NCBI GenBank assembly: GCA_037903475.1
Contig: JBAJFG010000597.1
Location: 558,001 to 622,000, forward strand
Length of the DNA stretch: 64,000 bases
Direction: 5' to 3'
DNA from: Ancylostoma caninum
Taxonomy: Eukaryota > Nematoda > Chromadorea > Rhabditida > Ancylostomatidae
Shown here in pieces: positions 19,187 through 32,600 of the stretch. Position numbers and translations under genes: made by a program. Below the pieces are notes generated by a model. That model did not search any database, was not told the origin of the DNA, and saw nothing but the letters and a program-made list of their open reading frames with translations. Within the stretch, counting starts at the first letter, position 1, and each line of letters begins with the position of its first letter.

Positions 19187-22100
19187 ATGAGGATCCTGTC
19201 TCTTTCCTGTGTGCTATTTCTGATCTGTCGGCCAGTGATGTCAGGAGAAGAAGTACCCTGGAACGATGATTACGTTCGATGGTGCTTGTATCCACACTCA
19301 GACGAGTTGGAAGGTTTGACTTTTAATTCTTCTTCTTTCATTTTTCAGCGATAATCTTGTAAATATTCATTTTCTTCCAGACTACTTCTGTGTTAATTAT
19401 GTATGGAATTATGTTCGTGTAAACGTGGAAATACTTAGCTTCGAACCGGTGATCCTTGTCTACAGAGACTTTCTACCGCGGAAGAAAGTTGACGCTTTTC
19501 TCGCCGATATAAAAGAAAAAAGGGTGAATAAGAGTGTCCAAATGGATTTTCCCTTAGTTTCCCATGGAATTTCGTATTGGACTGAGAGGACGCTTTTTTC
19601 CAGAAAGACGAGCCAAAACGCGTATTTCCGACTGATGGTAGTCCACTGAAATTTTATCCAGCAGAGACCACTATGCAGCACAACGAAGGCCGTGGGGCGA
19701 CACAGGTTTATGAACAGATCTCAGCTCTGATACCGGCCATCGATTTTACAGTCAGCGAACCGTGGCAAGTCAGTATAGAGAACAATTTTTCACAAGCATC
19801 GAAAATTCCTTCATTTTCATATCCTACCACATAAAAGATATGAATGAAATGAACAGAATGAGTAATAGAACCGTATTCGTAGTTTTGAAAGGAGAAATTT
19901 ATTTATTTTTTCATATAGGTCGGGAATCGATCATTAGGACGTCGTGTGCTAGTTGATTAACTCCAGGTCCATTGATATGTTTTACATGTTTCTTGCCGAT
20001 GATGAGAAAGCCTGAATTATTGTCGCAAGGTCTATTGAAATCTGCCATCAGTATGAAAATTACTCAAAGTCAGCAACAAGGAACGAGAACTTTGTCCAGG
20101 TGCAACTGCTGCTGCCCTTGGCTTTTACTGTCATGTTTTGTGCAACAGGAAGTGCTCAAAGACTGCACACCCTTCTGAAATGAGTCGCCCATCGTCTAAT
20201 GATTAGTAAAGCATCACAAGAGATAGGTAGAACATTATGAATTACCACCTGCCTTAGAAGATATCAGCGTGCACGATGATGTTAATGTGGACGTGGCCGT
20301 ACTTCCGCTCGTGGAAACACCCACATTCTATCGCTTGAACATACGCGCCTAACGTTCGCGTGGCAGGACACGGACGTCGGGAGGCGCACAGTGAAACACA
20401 TGGAGGACAGCACCCCGTTTTTGTGAATTGCTCGCTCGTTCCACGCTACCTCTATGTTAGACATGGCTTCTGGGTCCCTTGAAACTTCGGGATATCAGAA
20501 TATCCTTCATACGAAGATTTTCATGAGGGCTGCTTTTACAGCAGTACTGGAAATGCCTAGAACTCGTTAAACGCGCCGTTGTTTCTACTGTGGGGTTACC
20601 GCCACGTCGGGTTTACAAGGGGAATGCACAATTTCAGGAGCTGTTGCGATTTTTTGCTGGCTTCCCTTATCCTCTCTGATATTGGAAAGGGACCAATCCA
20701 AAACAATTCTCCAGTTGTGTCTGCCTCTATGCAGCGAAGTGATCCAATCCCCCCCCCCTCTCTACTCATGGTGGGAACGACTTCAAAATTACTGAAATCT
20801 CTTCTTAAAAAAATCTGAATGCCTCTTCATAAATGGCTATCGATTCAGATTCATAAGTTCTATTGTAATTACAGATTCTTTCTTATGAATCTGGAGATGA
20901 TCATCCTCCGCGATATGATTTCATCGAAACCGAAAAGGACAAAAAGGATGAAATGACCAAGAAATACGGAAATCGCTTTGCTACAGTTATGGTCATGCTG
21001 AAGAAGGCTGATTCAGCTGGACGTGAGTAGACACCAAAAATACCTTGTTCTATTATTTCTTTTTCAGTCTTTCCGTAACAGTCATAACCGTCTAGCTATG
21101 CTTGCGTCCTAATGTTGTAAAACCACCATTAGACAGCAATCACCAACAATGATGACCCTGTGAAAAAGTATCCTCTCGTCCAGTCCCACATCCATACACC
21201 AGTCCCACATCCATCCAACCTCCTCTTTATTTGTAATACCAATGCATAATTTTTCTTTGCAAGGGGATACTCCACAAGATTGATGTCCACCTAAACTCTC
21301 CATAAATGATAACCTTTGCTCCGACGCCTAAACATGGTAGTCGAGAGTGGAGGGTGACGCTACGTTTGCGGTAAAATGTGAATGGAATACTCCACTCAAA
21401 AAAGATGAATCCTGGTCTGAAGGCCATTGTTGATCTATCTGCCCAAAATTAGGACCGCTTGGGTCGATACCTGTATCGTCATGGGATCAAAACGGCGGCT
21501 ACAAAACTTATAAATGACATGGTCAGAACGACACATCACGAAAATGACCCAGCTGAAGATCAAAAAAGATGGATGGGAAGCCGTCCCTCATCCATATCTT
21601 AGTACAGCATTGGCACTATCAGATTAACACTTGTTCCTGACGATATATTGTTCGTTTCGGAGAAAAACTTTAGAAACTGTGGTGGAGTCGAAATTCATGT
21701 AGGCTGCTACTGCGTCTCAAAGCACTGCGATTTTTTTCTACAGAAGGCACTTGTCCATGACATGGAGGAAGTAGGACAGTCATCCATTAATTTAGACAAT
21801 ACCTGTTGGATGGAGTTGTTGTAATGTTGTCGTTGTAGTAAATTTTATTTGAAGATTGGACGGACATTAACGCGTTCGCGACAGAGCCGATTTCGAGCGT
21901 AATGCCTGGTAGGACAACTGCGCTTTCGGGAGTGGGAGTCCCATGCACAACCTATTCGAGCACATGGTCCCACATGGTAGCAATTTTTCCGTTCCATGTA
22001 GAACGTTACCTTTTCGCATGAGAATTACTGCTTCGGTCGTACTTCTTGATAGATTCTCCCATGTTTGTACATAGTATGTTGGTAGGATAATGCCATGGTT

Positions 22101-23315
22101 TTTTTTTTTTGAAATTTTGCTGTTGTTCGGCTGCAATATTTCGAAAAAAAAAACTAGCAAAAAGTTCATAAAAATCTCTGCTGCGCCCACTGCTTGAATA
22201 GAACGCTCACATATTTGCTAGTACATTACTAAAAAGGAAGTAGTTAACGTGAATGTTTCACAAAGATGTGATACATATCAAAACGAACGTGCCGAACCCG
22301 TCGGGCACGCGGTTGCGAACGTGCTAATAATCCCTCAACCTGATAAATTCCACAGCATCATATCGCCATCATCACAATATCTTACCAAAAGATGATACGA
22401 ACATTGGCGTGAGGAAGGATAAAAATCTAGGAGCTTCTCAAGCACCTTCTCTTAATGTGAAGGATGTGAAGTAGGAACGCAGCCGGAACAGCGTAACACG
22501 TTTTAATGGAAATACAAGTCCTCATCTCTTCCCAGTTGCTGCCTCTCTCCCCTCAATTCCTGCTCTCGTCCACCGATTTAGCCGCAGGTGAGAAAGCATG
22601 ACAGCAATTGAGTGGAGGATAGCACCAGTTGAAAGGAGCTGCGTTAGATTCTGCACTCAACGTATTAGGCTGCTTGGGCTGCGTTTATACCGCACTGTTA
22701 TCGAAGGTCGGGAACTGTTACTACTACGAGAAGCTTATGAATAGGTGGAAATGACTACCATACAGCCTCCTACGTACTTTCTGCCAAACATAGTTCGAGC
22801 ACAGAATGTCAACACCACACCATCCTATTTCTAAATCGAAAAGACCTGATTTGCTCTTCACAAACGATCCATTCTAAACGATCCACATAATTTGCCAGTT
22901 TGTTTGTGCAGAGCTATTAAGGATTGAAAGATCCACTTTTAAACAGAATTACAACACTAATTTGCAGTTACCATCTTTCCCACTTCCAATACAACTGTTG
23001 ATCTGGAAGAAGGCGATGCTATTTTGTGGACAAACATGAACGGGGAAGGCACAAAGGTAAATTTTGAGGCATGGAAACACAGAGTGTTCTGTTGGGTGCA
23101 GCTGTGATGTTCTTTTTCAGTCGCTCGGTGCCTTACACGGAGACTGCGTCGTTTGGGAGGGAACGAAAGTGACAGCATCATTGCGCGTGCGGGCAAAAGG
23201 TCAATTCCTCATCAAAACGTCAATGGTTGCGGGAATTTACCACGTCGTAGCTGTTGCTAGGCCTCGGCTGGTTTTACTGAAGGATCTTAAGGAACATCGA
23301 GCAAGTCTATCCTAG
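19187..23315 (+). CDS. Gene C: secreted prolyl 4-hydroxylase-like protein, proximal His replaced by Arg (Arg-Tyr-Asp)
   Basis: Six exons: 19187-19313, 19381-19523, 19604-19768, 20875-21022, 22968-23056, 23121-23315. The phases match and the product is 288 aa. The first 19 residues are a signal peptide, and Cys33 and Cys46 are the conserved pair. Exon 2 carries the family motif EPVILVYRDFLPRKK. In exon 4, DDHPPRYDF puts Arg158 at the first iron-ligand position, while Asp160 is kept. This exon is one codon shorter than in the paralogs. The usual GGETxF-type segment has changed to SAGLTIF. His230 and Lys240 remain in HGDCVVWEGTK. The gene starts 700 bp after gene B, and TTCTTTCTAG 15 nt before the ATG is a likely trans-splice acceptor. 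The frame is intact, so a non-canonical or lost catalytic role is inferred, not decay. Confidence 0.87.
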
Positions 23316-25093
23316 GATATTGTCCTCTTTCTGAGTGTTAAAGGCTCTTTGTGTTGATTTCTTAGAAATTTTCCAGGATTGAAGTTTTGGAGAAGCTTGT
23401 GCTTACTGGCCATAAACGTTTTACGTTTGGTTTTCCTGAGTGATTTCAGCAGAGTAAAATTATGCTGTCAGAAGCAATACTGCATACATACAGTGGAAAC
23501 GAAAGTATTGGAACAGACACTTTTCCGTTCATACCTTCTTCCAGAGTAGCTCCAGACAGTACAAATTTTTTGCTATTGCTGCACAGCCCGAATACAGATT
23601 AACGTGGTTCTGAGATAAAAACGTTTTTCATGGGTGATATTGAAATTTGACGCTATCAAAAACTACTTGGAGTGAACGTCAATGGCATTGGCCCATTCGC
23701 GGACTCGAGAAAGACGTCGCGCAACCGCGCCGCGCGCGTCGTAACCAATGTTTTTTGCTTTTATTAGTCCATTTCCAGCGGCTTTTATACCCGATTGTAT
23801 TAATTTTCGACCTTATCGGTTAGAAAAGGGCACAGAAATAGCATTCCGGCGGCAAACGACACCGATCCCGGGGCGAGCGGCGCGGTCGCGCTGCGACCTT
23901 CTCGAGGCAGTGGATGGTCCACCGCGATTGCCGTTCATTGTACAAACATGCGAGGGAGATACGATGCTGAAGGTTGGAAAAGTAATGAGAACAAGACACG
24001 TATGTAGGTAGCACTAGAAAACGCTATAAATGTACGAGTAGGTCTCTTTGTCGAAAGAGTTGTGAGACTAACAAGGGACGTGAACGAGGATGAATTCTGA
24101 GGATACATCATGTTTTCATGTCATTATACTGGGAAATCCAAACAGTCATGTGCAAGGGGCGGGACAGCGCTGCTCTATCGGACAGAGACACAGGGTTTCT
24201 TCATTTGGCTCTGGTGTTTCAGCTTCTGCCAGCAGCAGACAACCCGGATGCCAGGCCGCGCCGCGGTCCCACCTCTTGCACACGGCCGCTTGAAGTTCCC
24301 TGTAGTCTGTTCAGTTTTCGTTAGACCCAAAGATCTGGCAACCGAAGCAGAACAGAGTCTTCATGTGCTTTTATCTTCAAAACTACTTCGTACAAAGTCA
24401 AAAGCCTCAAATATAAAAATCTAAATATGGAAGCACCTGTAGGATCCAAACCTCTGTGCTTCTATCTGGAAGTCGTGATCCCCACACGGCACTCGGCGCA
24501 GTCGCTTTGCCTATGGCAGTGCAATCTGAAATCTTTGATGCGCTCTCCTCAGCGCGTTAGGATTATTGGGCGAAGGCCATGTCCTATGTATCTCAACCTC
24601 ATCTTGGACATTTCTTCTTGAAATGTATGTTTTGTTTGGATCTCCGGAATCAGTCTCGTGCACTTCCCTTGTAAAATCAGGATGTAAGGACAAAAGCTTC
24701 TCTACGCTTCCCCTTCTTATCACCTCTTCTCGACCCATTCTTGTAGTCTTGGGGGTAAGCCGCCATCTCTGACCACGCATGACTGTTGAGCGAATGAGAA
24801 GAAGTCTGTTAAGTGGTTACAGACGTTAGGTAGCATTGTCGAGCTCTCAGCTCCAAGACGAGCAGTGCGAAGACCGAATAACTTAAACTCTCTAGTTTGA
24901 ATTGCTATCGAGCAAAGCGTTCTCGAGTAACCGTCGTTTGATAAGCCTTCTTCTCCAAGAAAGCAGTTTTTTAAATCAGTAACAAAGTATAAGAGAAAGA
25001 TTGCATTGTATTCCAGTTTCATGACTTAATATTATGTTCATATGAAAGCACTCACGTCGGTAATTACAATATTTAACAGTAATAAGTGTATGG
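23316..25093. other. Convergent spacer between genes C and D
   Basis: This holds the 3' flanks of two tail-to-tail genes and one small inverted-repeat element at 23671-23945. The open frames between 24090 and 25022 overlap on both strands and show no supported splicing. Confidence 0.4.
23671..23945. mobile_element. Small inverted-repeat element with GC-rich interior
   Basis: The left end, AGTGAACGTCAATGGCATTG followed by GCCCATTCGC, is matched in inverted form by the right end near 23905-23945. The terminal sequence is shared with the 86-bp hairpin at 35453-35538, so they belong to one repeat family. The interior is rich in CGCG. Confidence 0.6.
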
Positions 25094-28000
25094 TCACGTA
25101 GATCTTATTTGTGGCATAGTCAACCTCTCGATATCAAACAGCCGACTTTTTTCGTCATTGATCATCATTGGTTGGCCACGTTCACGAATCCAGAGAGTGG
25201 CCGCAATTTTCTCCCCTTCAAGGATCGGACAAGCGCCATGAAGCGAATTATAATTCTGTAAATATTCCTATTTGGTGTGGAAAAGAAGAGAAATCGCATA
25301 TACCCAACAAGGCAAGGTCTCACATCCGGTCTCAAATAGATTCTACGGAAAGATTTTCTCATATATTCTATCTCATCAACTATGTAGCAGAGAGAGAAAG
25401 AAAACGAATGAGAGGTTCTTCGCTAAGTGGAAACCATGTGTGTATACGAACATTTCCAAGTATTTCCATTATGATTCCGAATTTAGTTTAATTTTATATG
25501 CACCTCAGGTGAAAAAATTCGAGCAGATTACGGGTGCTTTTGAGCAGATTTCGCTTATTTTTCTCCGAAATACTTCCCCATTTGGCCCGTAAGATATATC
25601 TAAATCTCCAGAAAATACACAAAATCTGCTCGAATTTGCACGCCGTGTATTTTGGCTTATTTTCCGTGTAAATTCCATCGGATTCCACTTGAATAGACAG
25701 AAGTTGACGAACAGATTAAGCATTTTTTACTTTTTTAAAGTTAATTTCCGAAGTTCCACGTAAAATAAGCGGAATCTGCTCGAATTTTTCCACCTGAGCA
25801 TACGTATACAGTCTCACCCCCTGTCCCAGCCTGTCCAAATCTGTCCAAAATATGACGTCGCCAGCTTCTGGAGTGATAGTGCGCTGCAGTAGCGGATAGA
25901 CAGTTTCTGAAAGTACAGTAGCATGAATATTTCGAGAATGGTTTTCTTCTTCTCAAACGCGAAACTACACCGTACCTCCACCTTGATCTGCTGTTTTGAG
26001 AACAAGTAGTAGTGTTGCAAATCGATTCCCAAAGTTTCGCATAGTTTCATCCCAATAGTCTTCTGATTCATAATCATAATAGTCGTGATGAGGTACGTAG
26101 TGTCCTCCGGGTAGGTACGAGAGAACCTGAAGGAGGGAATTCGTTCTTGTGCAAATCTACACTACTGCTCCTAGACGAGAGTAACGCCCTGAAGGAAAGA
26201 CCGGGGCAGAATTCCATCTACCAAATTTGTATTGGATTCGTAGCCCACGGCTACGCCTTGGACGAAAGCTATAGAAGTTCCCCGAAAAGGTCTCACAACG
26301 AACGCTTTCCATCGATGAATTTCGGTGCGATGTTTGCGGGTTTGCGGCGTCCGTGCTTTCACTTGACGTTATACAGCGCCCTACATGCTGTCTATTGTGG
26401 TGTCGCAGGAAAAAATTTTCATATTCGAAGGGCCGGTGGTTTGGTGGGATGAGGAAGCTCTCACGAAGTGTTCCTTAGACTGTGTCTATCTAAGCGTCCA
26501 TCGTTGTTCAATATGCACCTAGCGATACAGCTTATATCGAGGTCTCAAACCTAGGATCGGAGTTTTTTCCCTTACACTCACTGAGCAGAAAAATTCACAG
26601 CTCCTCTAGCACTGAGTTTGACAAAAACTCGCTTTACAAAAAAATCTATGAACATTTCAGCATACTTATCTCGACGTGACGACCTGACGTGATGTGACCG
26701 TGACGACGTGATTTTAGTGATTAGAAATCTAAATTTTTAACAATGCAAAAGAAAAGTTTGTGCGATGCAGCAGATATGGTTCAGATTCGCAGTTTCAGGC
26801 GGAACTTCTTTTTCAATAATTTCACTTTTGAGTAAGTACGTAAAGGACCAGCGACGCTTTCTGACCGATACACCGTTTCGCGCATCTTTTGCAAAGATTG
26901 GGAGGCAGTATTGAAGCTCAATAGAACTGATTCCTCCTTTTTTCATGAAAAACTTACTGCAAACGACAATAGCGCATTTGGGCGAGGGGGGAGGCCGATG
27001 TTAATACACTTTCCGTCGTCGTATAAATAAGTGACCGTTTGTGGAACAATTCAAACGTGATCACTCGACCAAATTCTTCCGAAGTAGCTAAGCTTCTGAA
27101 GTAGCTAACCCCGCCATTCTGCCTTCTCGAGATTCGTTTACAATACATACATGTGTATACATATGCACCACAAATATTGCTGGATGTGTCATAATTACGC
27201 ACTAGACCATTAGAATAAAACTTTAGAATAATAATCAATGCACAGTGACGTAATCAATAAGGAATTCAAAAGAATTTTTGATTTTTAGATGGCTTCAAAA
27301 ACTCGAGTATTTGGATAGGATAGGAAGAGCGACATTAAAACTGCGTGGATGAGTAGACAATCAGAGTGACAGCCCGGTTGTAGCGTAGCGCGTACTGCGG
27401 GCCTCGACCACTCCAGCCCCATCTGGTTCGCTCATACTGGTGGATAAAAATCAAAATAGAAGCAAAATCTCAAGAGGATATCCTGCTCCAAAACATATCA
27501 ACGGTCCCAAATTTACAAAATATGCTTTCTGCATTATGGAAATGGGAAGCTTTTAAATGCCTCGTTATACATACCTGCCACTGTTCACTCTTCTCGAAAT
27601 CCACTGCTGGGATAGACCTTGCCACTTTTCTATATACAGTTCCTATTCCAGCGCTTTCCTCGTGAAAGAAATTGGTACCGTTTGCTTCACGATGTCTGCT
27701 CACGCTTTCATCTCCTTCTCCACGATAAACTTTCTGGAAACATATATAATGGCTAAGTTAGCGAAGGAAACGTACAGAAATTGCAAAACTACTTTGCTGA
27801 GAACAGCATTGGTTAGCTGTTCTATTAGGGTGGTCAGAAAGTCTTGAGCCGACTTTTTTAAACTTTCGATTCGAACTTTCGATTCTTGAGCGGTACCACG
27901 ACCTACCATGTGGTATCATCCTCTATCAGTATCACTCTCGAAACCGATAGGTATATATACCCAGGTTGCCTTTATTAACTTTAATTACGATGTCAATTCC

Positions 28001-29820
28001 ACAAGTGCACATTCGAGCGATTATCTTCTATGAATGGCGCCGCGGCACTGGAGCGACGCAAACCGTTCGCAACATCAACAACGCATTAGGAGAAGACACT
28101 ACTTCGAAGGAGGAGATACGGACTTCGAAGAAAAGCCTCGGTCGGGATGCCCCCTCAAGGTGGTGGAAGACTCTGTCATTCTCTGCGCCGTCAAAGAGGA
28201 CCCGGAAGTTAGCACCCGCAGTCTTGCGACGAGACTCAGATGTAGCCATCAAACAGTCCTCAGTCGCCTTCAGGTCCTCGGCTACAGAAAAGTGCTGACT
28301 CGATGGATCCCTCATGTCTTGTCCGATAGTACGCGCTTCACCCGGATATCCATTTGTCAGTCTCTCCTTCTCCGCCCTCAACGAAAGGAGTTTCTGAGGG
28401 ATCTGATTACCGGAGACGAGAGTTGGGTCCTCTACGATTCCAATACGCGTCGTGCCTTGTGGCTCCCTCAAAGAGAAGACCCTCCAACGCAAGCCAAATC
28501 GGACCTTCACCCCAAGAAGTGTCTCCTTTGCTGCTTTTGGGATTCGCGAGGAATGCTGTATCACGAGCTGCTCCCGCAAGGACACACCGTCACCGGTAGC
28601 GTTTATGCCAATCAGCTCCAGAAATTAGCGGACGCTGTTCGAGGAAGACGGCCGAGACGAGCTTTTGTCCACCTGCTCCACGATAACGCTAAGCCCCATG
28701 TAGCTAAAGAGACACGTGAAAAGTTGGAGGAGCTGGGCTGGGACACCGTTCCCCATCCACCCTGATATTGCCCCCTCTGATTATCATTTGTTTCGCCCCC
28801 TCAAGGCATTCCTGGCTAAGAAAAAATTCACCAAACTTGAAGATGTTGGAAGGGCGGTCAGCGACTTCTTTGACTCCCAGTCTCCCCAGTTCTGGGAAAA
28901 GAAGATCGTGATCTGCGCACTAGGTGGGACATTGTAGTGGCTAATGATGGTGATTATATTGTTGAGTAAAATTCATTGTGTGCTGAATAATAAAATAAAG
29001 AAAAAAAAGGTGTCAAACGGCTCAAGACTTTCTGACCACCCTAATATTAAGTTGTTCGCAAGTTTCCGGAATGAATTCAAAGAAGGCTTACAAACTACAA
29101 CGCATGAAATTTAGTTATGTTGCTGTCAGCTGATTTAAACTTTGATCTGACTTGATTCGAACTCATATAATTTTCCATTGCAATTTTCAGTCATTTCCTC
29201 ATGATTGCCTGATTTTCAGAAAAATATTCTGGAAAGTAAGCAGGAAGACATCCAAAACGATGCTGCAAAATTCCACAAAAAATAAGACGTAGGGGCAGTT
29301 ATTGAGAATGTTGCCTAATGATCGAATGCATCCCGAAGCTTTCCGATTGACGTACGAAGATGAATATTTGCAGTAAAACACTAACCAGTGAAGAAAACTC
29401 TCTTCCGTGAGCATCAGCTAAGAAATTCTTGATTTCATGGTGACTTGCAAACTGATGATAGACGAGGAGAATAGGATCAATACTGAGCACCTCTATCTTT
29501 ACATTCTCGAACTCGACACGGTAAGTGAAGCAGGAGAGATCTTAATATGTTTCACTTGAACAAATACATAGTAGTGTAAACACTTGACACTTCTGTGAAG
29601 AAATGGCAAAAACAGAACTAATTCAAACGTGTGGGTATAGGACGAAAATCGTACCTGATGGCTCATTCACTGGGAATAGACATTGTTTGAGGAAGCCGTT
29701 TTCCCAGAGATCGTCTCCATGGAACTCCGGAATATCGAGAGCCTCCTCGTAATCCATATAGCATAATCCAAGAATTAACGCGCCGATTGCGATTCCATGG
29801 TACCATTCAAATTCGCTCAT
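25094..29820 (-). CDS. Gene D: secreted prolyl 4-hydroxylase-like dioxygenase with intact active site
   Basis: Six exons on the minus strand: 29820-29655, 29540-29386, 27733-27575, 26126-25976, 25906-25818, 25255-25094. Intron phases are identical to the plus-strand paralogs and the product is 293 aa. Residues 8-20 are a hydrophobic signal core, and Cys47 and Cys59 are the conserved pair. In exon 4, GGHYVPHHDY gives His173 and Asp175. Exon 5 carries GGETVYP, and exon 6 LHGACPILEGEK gives His246 and Lys256. All residues expected for iron and 2-oxoglutarate binding are therefore present. The second exon uses acceptor ATTAAG and donor GTTAGT, chosen because phase and alignment both fit. The start at 29820 follows a TTGCAG acceptor by 8 nt. 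An alternative upstream start at 29883 would read through that acceptor and is less likely. Intron 2 holds a mariner and intron 5 a small MITE. Confidence 0.85.
25497..25803. mobile_element. MITE of about 305 bp in intron 5 of gene D
   Basis: The ends are inverted copies: CTCAGGTGAAAAAATTCGAG on the left and the complement of CTCGAATTTTTCCACCTGAG on the right. The interior is AT-rich with GCAGATTTCGCTTATTTTTC. A similar stretch lies in reverse orientation at about 43915-44040. No coding capacity is seen. Confidence 0.7.
27825..29044 (+). mobile_element. Full-length mariner transposon
   Basis: The element is bounded by perfect 27-bp inverted repeats that start TTAGGGTGGTCAGAAAGTCT, with TA on both sides (27823-27824 and 29045-29046). 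At 1220 bp it has the normal size for mariner. It lies in intron 2 of gene D, with its transposase antisense to that gene. Perfect ends and an intact TA duplication suggest fairly recent insertion. Confidence 0.95.
27990..28968 (+). pseudogene. Broken mariner transposase
   Basis: The sequence begins MSIPQVHIRAIIFYEWRRGT, a typical mariner N-terminus. At about 28107, part of the helix-turn-helix region is missing and the frame changes before GGDTDFEEKPRSG. The catalytic segments are visible: ITGDESWVLYD (first Asp), LLHDNAKPHVAK (second Asp) and HPDIAPSDYHLF (third Asp). A second frameshift falls at about 28760, between PHPP and PDIAPSD, where about two codons are missing. A third near 28905 separates FWEKKI from DLRTRWDIVVANDGDYIVE. 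The three frame breaks make it non-functional. Confidence 0.92.
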
Positions 29821-30296
29821 AAGTTCTTCTGCAAGTATGTATGAGGATACATAAATACCATAGATGAGGGAGAAACAAACCATTCTAGGTTTATAGCTAA
29901 ATTAACCAAAGGAGTAAGCTCTTAATCTCTTCAGCATATTTCAACTAGTATTCCAGCTCTAATGATTACTTCAGCTTCATTACTTCACTCCCCACTCCAT
30001 AAAAAATTTATTGTGCTAGCAGTTCAAGGCTCTGTTGGGAAAGGCGTGCTTTAAAGCCATTTCTGGAACGAAAAAGAATCCCTGATCTTGTTGAGACGGA
30101 TAGCATTTTTTCTTGCAAAGCTAGCGCAATAATCCGGCAATTTCAATGAGAAGCAAGAGTTCAAATTCCTCTTATAGGAGCTTTTTTTAAACATTTCTCT
30201 ACACGTTTCCAGCAGATAGCTCATTTGTTTGAAACGAAGACGTTCAAAAGAATCACGCCTAATAATAACGAGAATTCATTGGAGAACGCTTAGTTG

Positions 30297-30509
30297 AAAA
30301 AGGTCTGCTTCAAGCGGTAGTGAGGCGTCGCATAATTGCATAGCGATCGGATCGCAACTTGTTTTCGATGACTGCAAATGGTTTTCACTGGATCCCGATG
30401 TCCGTTTGCGAAGAAATGTCAAGCATGTGGAGATCCAGGTGTGGAAGGCGAAAGCTCGTGGTCCACGCGTTTCGATTGAGGTTCTGATAATTCTTATAGA
30501 ACTATGAAT
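30297..30509 (+). other. Exon-like open frame, unrecognised
   Basis: The frame includes GSQLVFDDCKWFSLDPDVRL and, further on, VEIQVWKAKARGPRVSIE. Its composition looks protein-like and unlike the AT-rich surroundings. No convincing splice donor or start was fixed and I do not recognise the family. It could be a lone exon, a retained fragment or chance. Confidence 0.3.
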
Positions 30510-31879
30510 TTCATCAATTCTATGTAGTATGTAGTAATAACTTCATAAGTCAGCAAATAACTAAATCAGTGTCAGTTAAATTTCTTGGAGTAGTGATTAC
30601 TTGAGCCTAAGAAAACCCTATAGGGAATCGATGGTGGCACAAGTTATTTCCGCTAAAACGGTAAAAAATGTTAAGAAACCTCGTGAAAGACGCTGAGCTT
30701 TGAAGAACCCCTTATTCAATTCGACGCATAAGCTTGATTTACTGAAGAAATCACGCTACATGCACTCAACTTCTACGGAGAGGACATTCTAGGGTGGTTT
30801 CACGTTGAGCCGAGAGGAACACGGTTTTCTGGCGGGGAATGGTAAAACTAAAAAAAATTGGCGCGGTGAATGTTGAGTATTCCGCTTTATGTGGTCGTCT
30901 ACATAACAGAACAACTGAAATCTAGATGTCTACACAAGAATTCAGCGACAATGACGGTCACGATAAAGAATTTTCCACAGGAATCTTCATTTATTTTTAT
31001 GGTGTAACCGCGACCGCGGTGTTGTTTCTGGATATCAGCTGCTTTGTTGTGAACTGGTGTGATTTCTGTTTCTTCACCTCCTTGTGAAAAGACTCTGCAC
31101 AAGTTACCCATCCCAGTTGTTCTGGTGGAACTTGTCTTGTTACTTTCAGTCTAAGTTGCTGGCTCAGTCAAGCTCCCCACAAGGCGCCGAATGGGGAGCC
31201 TCCGCCTTTAGAACAGCACTACTCTCAGTTGGCCAGCGGTCATCACAGTAACATACATGAATTTGAATGTGAGGCATAAATCCGTGTGGAGCCCTGTACA
31301 CATCTCTCATATCCTCCTTAACCATAAGACCTACGGCATGATCCCAAAGCGCAAGTATTATTCATTGGGGCCAGATCCTTGCTGGTTACACACAGTTATT
31401 TTGTGGTAGTTACAGTACATTTCAGGTATTGGTGTGGTACCGACTAGAACATAATTTTTCAGAAGACCGCAATTGGAAAGTAGGAGCAATTCGTATATAC
31501 GTATTCTGCAACGCCATGAAAAAAATTGTGACAATGTCTAAAAATAGGAGAATGAATGCAGCGGACATTCATATCGCCTAAACCTAATGTATGGACTGTA
31601 ACCTTAAAATTAACCGTTTTCCAAGTAGATGACTTTGTTGGAGGTACTGAAATCATGTACGTTTGCCTTCGGAAGAGGGAACTGTAACGGTAAATATTGA
31701 ACTCCTGCACTTGGGTGCAGATGAGACCGACCCAAAAGTCACGACATAGCAAGACTTGTAAATCCAGTCAGACTCAAAAAAAAAAGCAATTGTTTTTTTT
31801 CATTCTCAGATTTTCTTCAGGACGGTCATTACGCTTCCAGAAAACATAAGTTGACAGCAAAGTTTTCTTTTAAATATCT

Positions 31880-32600
31880 AAGATGTATGATGACCATCGC
31901 CTTGGACTCCCCAATGGTTGCATTGCATCTAACGCGAGTAAGGGAACTCGACTCTCTTTCGTTGACAATTTGAATGAAAGGTTGTTGATACGTTGTCGAC
32001 TAGTAGGTCCAAAAGCTCGTCAACAACTTGTTTTGGCTCTCGCTTCTCGACAAGTTGTCGGGTTGTCGGGTGTCGTGACTCTCGCACGACTTCCATTCCC
32101 AGGACTCCTTCGAACGACAATATTCCATTCCGCCAGCAGGTTGGGATCCATTGGGCTGATGTCCTTTACCAGTTCCAATCCCCTTGCGCGGCTTGCACAC
32201 CATTCCCATCAGGTGTGCTGGCCACACAAGCGACGCACTCAAGGGTTATGGTGGTTTCTCATACCGCCCGTGCCCACTAGTGTCGTTCCCACTTGAGCAG
32301 CAACATCGATCAATCGCCTCGCAGCAGCAGTGGCCAGAAGTCCTGCCGATGATGATGTTGACGCAACCTCCTGTTCGAAGATGTCATCCTCTTCAGACGA
32401 CGTCATCCGATGTCGACGCCGAGCCACTGAAGATCCTGCTGTACAGCGTGTGCCCATCAGGCCGGTTTCTGACTAACCCAGTTCCATCGTGTGGTTTTAG
32501 CTTTTCTATTGCATTGATGTCAGTTGATGCCATATTTGATGGGGATCATGAAGATGGCATTAATCTGATGTTAGATCTTAGGAGGATATGATATGGACAT
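31880..32600. other. Open-frame-rich, higher-GC block of unknown nature
   Basis: Overlapping open frames run on both strands for 60-137 codons. A minus-strand reading includes RRRHRMTSSEEDDIFEQEVA, and another includes PTTRQLVEKREPKQVVDELL. The frames are not joined by clear splice sites. A decayed repetitive element or old coding fragment is possible. Confidence 0.25.

Noticed and set aside
26147..26452. 101-aa plus-strand frame and its antisense frame
   Set aside because: It lies in intron 3 of gene D with no splice support, and both strands are open. It is probably a repeat remnant.
31459..31752. 97-aa minus-strand frame
   Set aside because: There is no start context, splice partner or motif. 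It may be a repeat fragment but is not supported.
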